DNA from: Planctomycetota bacterium | GTDB lineage: Bacteria; Planctomycetota; Planctomycetia; Gemmatales; Gemmataceae | DNA length: 38,253 bases | Assembly (NCBI GenBank): GCA_021325115.1 | Contig: JAJPHU010000087.1 | Coordinates: forward strand, 1 to 38,253 | Direction of reading: 5' to 3' | Shown here: piece by piece, positions 14,263 to 21,542 of the stretch | Position numbering within the stretch: the first letter of the stretch is position 1 | Layout: every line of letters starts with the position of its first letter | Made by a program: the position numbers and the translations under genes | The notes under the pieces: model-generated | The model's database searches: none | Seen by the model: the letters and a program-made list of their open reading frames with translations, nothing else | What the model was told of the DNA's origin: nothing

Positions 14263-16713
14263 ATGAGTTCCCACATGCACCGTCCCAGACTTTCCCCGTT
14301 GCTTGTTCTGATTTTTCTGGCCGGGCCGGCTAGCTCCCTCCGGGCCGAGTCGGTCGTTGAACCGACGAAGAATTATCAGGCCATCGCCGCGCGCCTGACG
14401 GCGTTTATCGAACGCGAGGTCCATGCGAAAAAGCTACCGGCGCTGTCGATTGCCTTGGTGGACGATCAGCGCATCGTCTGGGCACGCGGCTTCGGTTTTG
14501 CTGATCCCAAGGCGAAAATTCCGGCCACGGCCGAGACGATTTATCGCGTCGGTTCAGTGTCGAAGCTCTTCACCGATATCGCCGTCATGCAGCTTGTGGA
14601 GCGTGGTGTCCTCGACCTGGATGCGCCGATCACCACCTATCTGCCCGATTTCAAGCCGGGCAATCCGTTCGCTAAGCCGATCACGCTGCGGCAGATGATG
14701 GCTCATCGTTCTGGACTTGTCCGCGAGCCGCCAGTCGGCAACTACTTCGATCCCACCGGGCCGTCATTGGCGAAAATGGTGGAAAGCCTCAACCAAACGC
14801 AACTCGTCTACGAACCGGAGACGAAGACGAAATACAGCAACGCCGCCATTGCTACCGTTGGTTTCGTGCTGGAAAAGACGCAGAAACAGCCGTTCGCTCA
14901 CTATCTGCGACGAACGCTGCTTGATCCGTTGGACATGAAACACAGCAGCTTCGAGCCGGAGCCGGGCCTGATGAAAAACCTGGCCAAAGCTGTCATGTGG
15001 ACCTATTGGGGCCGCGAGTTCGCGGCACCGACCTTCGAGCTGGGTATGGCCCCGGCTGGCAGCATGTACACGAACGTCCTCGATCTGGGCCGTTTTCTCA
15101 GTGTCTTGTTCGCGGGCGGTAAGGGGCCGCACGGACCAATCCTCAAGCCAGAAACGATTGAACAGATGTGGATGTTGCAATTTATCGATAAGGAAGAGCA
15201 ACGACCGACCGGCGTCCGTCAGCCGATCAAACCAAGAGGGGGCTTCGGTCTCGGTTTCTACATTTCAGATCTGGAAAACCATAAAAGTGTCGGCCACGGT
15301 GGCGCAATGTATGGCTTCGCCACGCAGTTGCAGGCGTTGCCGAAGGAAAAGCTCGGCGTGGTCGTGGTCGCTTCGCGCGATGTCGCCAACGGCGTCGTGG
15401 AGCACATTGCCCGGATTGCTCTGCAACAGATGCTATCAGTCAAGGAAGGCAAGCCGCTGCCGGACGTCAAGGAGACGAAACCCATCCCTGTCGAAAAGGC
15501 CCGGGCCTTAGCCGGTCGTTACCGGAGCGGTGAGCGCTGGCTCGATCTACTGGAGCGCGATGGGCACTTGTGGGCGCTGCCCGATCCCGGCGGTTTTCGG
15601 TTGGAACTGCGGCAACTGGGAGATTCTCTCATCGTCGATGACCAGATGGATTATGGGCTGAAAATCGAGGTGCGCGAGGACAAGCTGCATGTGGGCGACA
15701 AGACCTACGAGCGTGTTCCGTTGACGAAACCGAAGCCCTGTCCGGAGAAGTGGCGCGGCCTGCTCGGCGAATATGGCTGGGACCACAACACACTCGTCAT
15801 CCTGGAGCGTGACGGTAAATTACATGCGCTCATCGAATGGTTCTTCCTTTATCCCCTGGAGGAACTGTCGGCCAACGAGTTCAAGTTTCCCGAATATGGT
15901 CTTTATCTTGGCGAGAAGCTGATTTTCACGCGCGATGACAAAGGCCTGGCCAAGCGCGTCGAGGCTGCCAACGTGGTCTTCGAACGCCGTCCTCACCCTT
16001 CCCTCCCTCAACTCGGAGGAAGGGAGAGTGGAGGGCAACAAAACGGCGAAACCTTCAAGATCAAGCCGTTGCGACCGATCGCCGAACTTCGCCGCGCCGC
16101 ACTTCAGGCCAAGCCGCCGCAGGAAAAAGGCGATTTTCGCAAGTCGGACCTCGTTGAGCTAATTCGCCTCGACGATTCGATCAAGTTAGATATTCGCTAT
16201 GCCACAACGAACAATTTTCTTTCCACGCCATTTTACACGTCGGCGAAAGCCTTCTTACAACGACCAGCCGCCGAGGCATTGGTGCGCGTTCACAAGAAGC
16301 TCGCCGAGCAGGGTTATGGCCTGCTCGTGTACGATGGTTATCGGCCATGGTCGGTGACAAAGATGTTTTGGGACGCGACACCGGAAAAGCAGCGTGTGTT
16401 TGTGGCCGATCCGCGCCAGGGGTCGCGGCACAATCGCGGCTGCGCTGTCGATCTGACACTATACGACCGCCAGACGGGCCAGCCTGTTGAGATGGTTAGC
16501 GGCTATGACGAAATGTCGGATCGCTCTTATGCCGATTATTTGGGCGGTACGTCGTTGCAGCGCTATCACCGGGATCTGTTGCGCCGTGCCATGCAGGAGG
16601 AAGGGTTCCGCGTGTACAAGGCGGAGTGGTGGCATTTCGATTACAAAGACTGGCGGAAATATCGCCTGAACAATCTTCCCTTTGAGGACATCACTGCGAA
16701 GCAGGGGGAATGA
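14263..16713 (+). CDS. fusion of serine beta-lactamase-like hydrolase and VanX-type D-Ala-D-Ala dipeptidase
   Basis: 816 residues, exported (signal peptide about 1-28, ending SLRAES). Domain 1 (about 35-400) is a class C beta-lactamase/esterase-type serine hydrolase with SVSK (Ser98, Lys101), YSN near 191 and GHGG as the third motif. A middle beta-rich part follows (LAGRYRSGERWLDLLERDG, LLGEYGWDHNT). Domain 2 (about 630-805) is an M15 family VanX-like dipeptidase with zinc residues in SRHNRGCAVD (His and Asp) and EWWHFDY (Glu and His). Between them, near residue 575, lies a peptide encoded by a palindromic repeat. Both parts act on D-amino-acid peptides, so cell-wall peptide turnover or recycling is inferred. 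ATG 14263 has only a weak ribosome site; Met5 is an alternative. Confidence 0.88.
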   Translation: MSSHMHRPRLSPLLVLIFLAGPASSLRAESVVEPTKNYQAIAARLTAFIEREVHAKKLPALSIALVDDQRIVWARGFGFADPKAKIPATAETIYRVGSVSKLFTDIAVMQLVERGVLDLDAPITTYLPDFKPGNPFAKPITLRQMMAHRSGLVREPPVGNYFDPTGPSLAKMVESLNQTQLVYEPETKTKYSNAAIATVGFVLEKTQKQPFAHYLRRTLLDPLDMKHSSFEPEPGLMKNLAKAVMWTYWGREFAAPTFELGMAPAGSMYTNVLDLGRFLSVLFAGGKGPHGPILKPETIEQMWMLQFIDKEEQRPTGVRQPIKPRGGFGLGFYISDLENHKSVGHGGAMYGFATQLQALPKEKLGVVVVASRDVANGVVEHIARIALQQMLSVKEGKPLPDVKETKPIPVEKARALAGRYRSGERWLDLLERDGHLWALPDPGGFRLELRQLGDSLIVDDQMDYGLKIEVREDKLHVGDKTYERVPLTKPKPCPEKWRGLLGEYGWDHNTLVILERDGKLHALIEWFFLYPLEELSANEFKFPEYGLYLGEKLIFTRDDKGLAKRVEAANVVFERRPHPSLPQLGGRESGGQQNGETFKIKPLRPIAELRRAALQAKPPQEKGDFRKSDLVELIRLDDSIKLDIRYATTNNFLSTPFYTSAKAFLQRPAAEALVRVHKKLAEQGYGLLVYDGYRPWSVTKMFWDATPEKQRVFVADPRQGSRHNRGCAVDLTLYDRQTGQPVEMVSGYDEMSDRSYADYLGGTSLQRYHRDLLRRAMQEEGFRVYKAEWWHFDYKDWRKYRLNNLPFEDITAKQGE
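15991..16035. repeat. palindromic repeat in the interdomain linker
   Basis: A pyrimidine-rich arm (CCTCACCCTTCCCTCC) is followed after ACTC by a purine-rich arm (GGAGGAAGGGAGAGTGGAGG). The arms are complementary apart from a few positions. In frame it encodes RPHPSLPQLGGRESGG. Composition and structure match the short repeats at 192-238 and 10218-10246. Confidence 0.6.
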
Positions 16714-16727
16714 AGCTCATTTTTTAT

Positions 16728-16755
16728 TTGACGCCTCTGCAGGCAATTCTGTATT
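16728..16755 (+). promoter_or_regulatory. candidate sigma-70 type promoter
   Basis: TTGACG is followed after 16 bases by TGTATT, inside an otherwise A/T-rich gap about 80 bp upstream of the GTG start at 16836. The -35 fits the consensus well and the -10 poorly. Planctomycete promoters are not well characterised, so this is only a candidate. Confidence 0.3.
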
Positions 16756-16835
16756 CTTGAGATTGTTATCCTACCTCGCCCTTATGCTTCCGGCTCGTAA
16801 AAGGCTCCCACCTTCGGCTTTTCAGGAGGCCAACC

Positions 16836-19319
16836 GTGCTCTCTCAACCCTCCTTGCCTCTGCTGCGGGCATCTCTCATCACGGCCCTCTGTGCTTGTTT
16901 CCCTCCCGTGAGCTGTGCTGCTACCGATTTCCAAATTACGCCTGCTGTCATCACTCTGGATGGCAACTTCGCCCGTGCCCAGCTCATCGTGACGGAACAT
17001 GCAGCCCACGGCGCTGTCAACGAACACTCGACCGACCTGACACATCAGGCTCAATACGTCTCTTCCGATCCGCGCATCGTTACCGTCAGCGATAGCGGCT
17101 TGCTGCTGGCGCAGGGCAACGGCTCGGCAATGGTTGCGGTGAGCGTGACTGGCGTCGTCCATAGTGTAGCTGTCACCGTTAAAGGCGTCGTGGCCCGGCC
17201 GGTCCTCGGTTTCAAAGAACATGTCATGCCGGTGCTGGCGAAAGCCGGCTGCAATAGCGGGGCCTGTCACGCCAGCCAGTACGGCAAGGGCGGATTCAAA
17301 CTGTCCGTATTCGGTTTCGCTCCTGAAGACGATTATCACGCTATCGTTCGCGACGGTCTCGGTCGGCGAGCCAATCCCATCGTCCCCTCGGCGAGTCTGC
17401 TTTTGCGCAAACCGACCGGGGCTGTGCCGCACGAGGGTGGCCAACGTCTGCAAGCCGGCTCGGTCGATTATCAGATTCTCGCCCAGTGGCTTGGCAACGG
17501 TGCGCCACCGCCCTCGGCGAAAGAGCCGAAAGTCGTTTCGTTGCGTCTATGGCCGTCTCGGCGCGTCGGTCCGCCTGGCTTCACGCAGCAATTGCAAGTG
17601 CTGGCCACTTACGACAATGGCCGGATCCGCGATGTGACGGCACTGGCTCAGTACAGCAGCATGGACGAGGGCGTCCTCAGTGTGTCGCCGTCTGGTCAGG
17701 TCGTTGCCGTCGGCCGCGGCCAGGGCGTCGTCCTGGTGCGCTTCGAGGAACAGGCTGCCATTGCTACCTTTGTTGTCCCTTACTCCGATTCGGTGAACCT
17801 GACCGAATGGGTGGACAATAACTTCATCGACCGGCTGGCCGCCGACAAGTTCCGCGAGATTGGCATTTCCCCTTCGCCCTTGTGCGATGATGCTGTATTC
17901 CTGCGCCGCGCCTATCTGGATGCTATCGGCACACTGCCGACGCCTGAACAAGCGGCAGCTTTTCTTGATAATAAAGATCCGGACAAACGTAATAAGCTCA
18001 TCGATGCTCTGCTGGGCCTGACGGGCGATCCGGCCCGCGATGTGTACAACAATGCCTATGCTGCTTTCTGGGCCTTGAAATGGTCCGATCTGATTCGCTC
18101 CAACAGCGCCGCCTTGGGCGAACAGGGCATGTGGGCGTTGCACAATTGGCTTGTGGCCTCGTTCCGCGACAACAAGCCGTTCGATCGCTTTGTCCGCGAA
18201 CTGCTCACCGCGCGTGGCTCGACCTTCAGCAACGGACCGGCCAACTATTTCCGCATCGCCCGCAATCCGCAGGATCTCACCGAAGCGACGTCACAAATTT
18301 TCTTGGGCGTCCGCTTGCAGTGCGCCAAGTGCCATCATCACCCCTTTGAGACACTGGGACAGGAGGATTACTACCGCTTCGCCGCGTTCTTCGCCCGGAT
18401 CGGCACCAAGAGTAGTCAGGAGTTCGGCCTCTTCGGTCGTGAGACGGTCGTGTTGGTACGTTCCAACGGCGAAGTCAGCCACCCACGCACCGGCCAAATC
18501 CTGAAGCCGGCACCCTTGCACGGCCAGCCTGCTGCCGACCTTACTGACCGCCGCCAAGCCCTCGCCGATTGGCTGACCAGCCCGGACAATCCGTATTTCG
18601 CCCGCAACATTGTCAACCGTTACGTGGCTTATCTGCTGGGTCGCGGCCTGGTCGAGCCGATCGACGACCTGCGTGCCACCAATCCGCCAAGTAATGTCGC
18701 CCTCATGGACGCTTTGGCGGCTGATTTCGTCAAGAATGGCTACAACATCAAACACCTGCTGCGGACGATCATGCGTTCGCGCCTGTATCAGCTCGATTCG
18801 CAGCCATCGAAGTCCAACGCCGCGGACAGCCGTTTCTACAGTCATTACAACGTCAAACGGTTGGCAGCTGAGCCGTTGCTCGATGCCGTGGATGCGGCTA
18901 CCGGCGTGCCTACCAAGTTCGAGAAGGTACCGCTGGGCACGCGGGCCATCGAATTGCCCGATGCCCACTATAATAATTATTTCCTTAACGCTTTCGGCAA
19001 ATCGCGCCGCCAAGGTGTATGCGAGTGCGAGCGCGTCTCGGAGCCGAATCTGGCCCAGGCACTGCACACGCTCAACGGCGACATCGTGGCGGCCAAGATC
19101 AGTGCGGCCAACGGTCGTATTGCCCGCTTGCTGGCAGCCAAGAAATCCCACGAGGAAATTGTCAACGAATTGTACCTGGCCACGCTCAGCCGACGCCCCA
19201 ACAGCCATGAGCAAGCTGTTTGGCGCCAGCAATTGGCCGAAGCGCCCCATGCAAAGGCGTTCTATGAAGACCTGTTGTGGTCGCTCATTAACTCTAAGCA
19301 TTTCCTCTTCGTTCGGTAG
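16836..19319 (+). CDS. secreted DUF1549/DUF1553 protein with Ig-like and cytochrome-like N-terminal domains
   Basis: 827 residues from a GTG start with GGAGG 8 bases upstream. A signal peptide ends near residue 28 (PVSCAA). Residues 30-118 look like a bacterial Ig-like (BIG2) domain (SDPRIVTVSDSGLLLAQG, GSAMVAVSV). GCNSGACHAS at 138-147 is the cysteine-histidine motif of the planctomycete cytochrome C-like domain, here CX4CH. A second Ig-like segment (VDNG-like YDNGRIRDVTALA) precedes the DUF1549 region (AADKFREIGISPSPL, DDAVFLRRAYLD) with CAKCHHHPFE near 495. DUF1553 follows (ALADWLTSPDNPYFARNIVNR). This family is strongly expanded in planctomycetes and typically sits with pre-peptidase or DUF1501 genes. 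Redox or polymer handling in the periplasm is inferred; the biochemical role is unknown. Confidence 0.9.
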   Translation: MLSQPSLPLLRASLITALCACFPPVSCAATDFQITPAVITLDGNFARAQLIVTEHAAHGAVNEHSTDLTHQAQYVSSDPRIVTVSDSGLLLAQGNGSAMVAVSVTGVVHSVAVTVKGVVARPVLGFKEHVMPVLAKAGCNSGACHASQYGKGGFKLSVFGFAPEDDYHAIVRDGLGRRANPIVPSASLLLRKPTGAVPHEGGQRLQAGSVDYQILAQWLGNGAPPPSAKEPKVVSLRLWPSRRVGPPGFTQQLQVLATYDNGRIRDVTALAQYSSMDEGVLSVSPSGQVVAVGRGQGVVLVRFEEQAAIATFVVPYSDSVNLTEWVDNNFIDRLAADKFREIGISPSPLCDDAVFLRRAYLDAIGTLPTPEQAAAFLDNKDPDKRNKLIDALLGLTGDPARDVYNNAYAAFWALKWSDLIRSNSAALGEQGMWALHNWLVASFRDNKPFDRFVRELLTARGSTFSNGPANYFRIARNPQDLTEATSQIFLGVRLQCAKCHHHPFETLGQEDYYRFAAFFARIGTKSSQEFGLFGRETVVLVRSNGEVSHPRTGQILKPAPLHGQPAADLTDRRQALADWLTSPDNPYFARNIVNRYVAYLLGRGLVEPIDDLRATNPPSNVALMDALAADFVKNGYNIKHLLRTIMRSRLYQLDSQPSKSNAADSRFYSHYNVKRLAAEPLLDAVDAATGVPTKFEKVPLGTRAIELPDAHYNNYFLNAFGKSRRQGVCECERVSEPNLAQALHTLNGDIVAAKISAANGRIARLLAAKKSHEEIVNELYLATLSRRPNSHEQAVWRQQLAEAPHAKAFYEDLLWSLINSKHFLFVR

Positions 19320-19333
19320 CGTGGAGGAAGAGT

Positions 19334-19473
19334 TAACTACAGAATCGCAGAGAACGCAGAGAGAAGAAAGCGCAAAGGAGAAAAAATGTTCCACACTTAT
19401 TCGATGTGTCAGATTGGTGTTCGATCATTTGTTCTGTATGCTTTTTCTCTGTGTTCTCTGTACCTCTGCGGTC
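19334..19473. repeat. inverted-repeat element (CACAGAG family), copy 1, overlapping a gene start
   Basis: The left arm (19334-19366) contains CGCAGAGAACGCAGAGAGAAG. The right arm (19441-19473) contains TTCTCTGTGTTCTCTGTACC in inverse orientation. The arms are imperfectly complementary and match the arms of the element at 24768-24924, which carry CACAGAGAACACAGAGAAG. The segment between the arms holds AAAGGAG and the ATG of the gene at 19386. The right arm codes for its signal peptide. Confidence 0.75.
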
Positions 19474-21524
19474 CATTTCTATGTGCCCAGACTTCGTATC
19501 CCATGGTGATGTGTGTGCGCCCGGTGGCTGTGCAGGTTGGGCAGACTACGGAGTGCGAAGTGCTGGCACGTTACAACTTGGATGGAGCGTACAAAGTTTT
19601 TGTCACCGGCGGCGGTGTGACGGCGACGGTGGATGCACCGAAAGCAGAGAAAGCCGGTGCAACGAAACGGCAAGTGAGCGCGCTCAAGGTCCGCTTCCAG
19701 GCTGCGGCGGATGCGCTGCCGGGTGTGCGGGATGTACGCATCGCCACGCCGCAGGGAGCGTCCACTTTGGGACAAATCGTCGTGGTGCGCGATCCCATCG
19801 TGCGCGAGGCAGCCAATAACGATACGTTGCAAACGGCTCAGCAAGTCTCTTTGCCGGCGACGATATGCGGCGCTCTCGAGAAGCGCGAGGACGTGGACTT
19901 TTACCAATTCAAAGTCGCAGCGGGAACTGCTCTGACGTTTCACGTGCGCTGTCAACGCCTGGAGAATCGCATCCATGATTTGCAGGAACACGCTGATCCG
20001 ATCATCACGTTACGCAACGCCGCTGGCAGCGTGCTGGCGTCCAACGATAATTACTTCTTTGGCGATCCGCTTTTGCACTATCGTTTCGCCACCGCAGGCG
20101 AATATTATCTGGAGATTCGGGATACTCGTTACGGCGGCAATCCGTATTGGCAATACTGCATCGAAATCAACGATCGCCCCTTCGTCACTTGTGTCCAGCC
20201 GCTGCGCGTGACGCCGGGCCGTGCGACGCGCTTGCGTCTGATCGGCTACAATCTCCCGCCCGAGCCGTTCACCACATGGACGTTGTCGGCCAATACACCC
20301 GATGGGCCGCTCTGGACTACACTTCCGCTCGGCAACGACAAAAGCAATGTCGTCCCCCTCGTAGTTAGCCGCTTGCCTGAAGCGAAGAAAACGCAAGTAC
20401 GAACCGGAAGCGTAAGCGATGGCCAAGCATCCGGTGCTGATGTTTCCGGCTCGTTCCCTGTGCCCTGTGGTATCAGCGGCTGCATCGCCAAGGAGAATGA
20501 GGTAGATCGTTATAGCTTCGAGGCCAAGGCTGGTGAGCGCTTCACCATCACTGTCTCGGCCCGCGATTATCAATCATCGCTCGATTCGCTCGTGCGCATC
20601 GTCAATGACAAAGGACAAGTGCTGATCGAGAACGACGACATGCGCGACCGCTACGTCCACGCCGATTCGCAGATCGAGAATTGGGCGGCTCCGACAAGCG
20701 GGCGCTACACCATTGAGGTCTGCGACGTACACGGACGGGGCGGTGCGGACTTTGTGTATTTCCTCAGCCTCGTCCACAGCGAACCCTACTTCGAGCTGGA
20801 GATCGACACGGACAAAACGTTGCTCGCTCCTGGTCTGGCGAGCGTGATTTTCGTGCGGGCTGTACGCAAGAACGGTTTTGCGGGCGAGATTCAGCTGGGC
20901 GTTGAGGGCCTGCCGGCAGGCGTGACGAGCCACTGCGGCCGCATTCTCGCTGGAGGCAGAGATGGCTGCATTCTCGTGCAAGCCGCCCCGGATGCCAAAC
21001 AGACAGCCGTAAATCTCCGCGTCTTCGGCACCGCTCTACGCCCGGACGGCAAGGGCAAGCTTGAAGCGACGGCCCGTCCGCTCCAAGAAATTTACATGCC
21101 TGGCGGCGGACGCCATCACTACCCTGCCGACATGCACACATTATCCATTGGCGATCCGCTTGATCTCCAATCTGTCGCCATCACTCCCACATCTATCACG
21201 CTTAAGCCGGGCGAATCGAAGCGCGTCGAAGTCACCATCCAGCGCCGCCCCGGCTTCACAGGCAACGTCACGCTCGATACGGTCTATCAACACCTGAACA
21301 CGATTTACGGCAGCAGTATGCCGCCTGGCGTCCGCATCGACGACAAGGCGAGCCGAACGCTTCTGACCGGCGAACAGACCAAGGCTTACTTGACATTCCA
21401 AGCGGCGCCGGACGCCAAGCCAGTCGAGAAACAACTAGTGCCGATCATGGCCCATGTGTCCATCAACTTCGTAATGAAGTGGACCATCTGTGGCCAACCC
21501 TTTTTCATCACGGTGCGGCGCTAA
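19386..21524 (+). CDS. secreted pre-peptidase C-terminal (PPC) domain protein, partner of the DUF1549/1553 gene
   Basis: 712 residues. ATG 19386 has an excellent ribosome site (AAAGGAG, 6 bases away). The signal peptide has an unusual Cys/Tyr/Leu-rich core (FVLYAFSLCSLYLCGPFLCA) that is the translation of a dispersed repeat. Mature domains: an Ig-like N-terminal part (VRPVAVQVGQTTECEVLARY), a first PPC domain around DVDFYQFKVAAGTALTFHV and GEYYLEIRD, a spacer, a second PPC domain around DRYSFEAKAGERFTITVSA and SGRYTIEVCD, and a C-terminal Ig-like or adhesin-like part (PGESKRVEVTIQRRPGFTGN). It starts 66 bp behind the DUF1549/1553 gene and is probably co-transcribed with it. Such pairs recur in planctomycetes. 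Binding or surface display is inferred. Confidence 0.85.
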   Translation: MFHTYSMCQIGVRSFVLYAFSLCSLYLCGPFLCAQTSYPMVMCVRPVAVQVGQTTECEVLARYNLDGAYKVFVTGGGVTATVDAPKAEKAGATKRQVSALKVRFQAAADALPGVRDVRIATPQGASTLGQIVVVRDPIVREAANNDTLQTAQQVSLPATICGALEKREDVDFYQFKVAAGTALTFHVRCQRLENRIHDLQEHADPIITLRNAAGSVLASNDNYFFGDPLLHYRFATAGEYYLEIRDTRYGGNPYWQYCIEINDRPFVTCVQPLRVTPGRATRLRLIGYNLPPEPFTTWTLSANTPDGPLWTTLPLGNDKSNVVPLVVSRLPEAKKTQVRTGSVSDGQASGADVSGSFPVPCGISGCIAKENEVDRYSFEAKAGERFTITVSARDYQSSLDSLVRIVNDKGQVLIENDDMRDRYVHADSQIENWAAPTSGRYTIEVCDVHGRGGADFVYFLSLVHSEPYFELEIDTDKTLLAPGLASVIFVRAVRKNGFAGEIQLGVEGLPAGVTSHCGRILAGGRDGCILVQAAPDAKQTAVNLRVFGTALRPDGKGKLEATARPLQEIYMPGGGRHHYPADMHTLSIGDPLDLQSVAITPTSITLKPGESKRVEVTIQRRPGFTGNVTLDTVYQHLNTIYGSSMPPGVRIDDKASRTLLTGEQTKAYLTFQAAPDAKPVEKQLVPIMAHVSINFVMKWTICGQPFFITVRR

Positions 21525-21542
21525 TCGCCGACACTGGTTATA

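Noticed and set aside
18291-19394. 367-codon minus-strand open frame
   Set aside because: Lies opposite the DUF1549/1553 gene, which carries CAKCH and DUF1553 motifs in its own frame.
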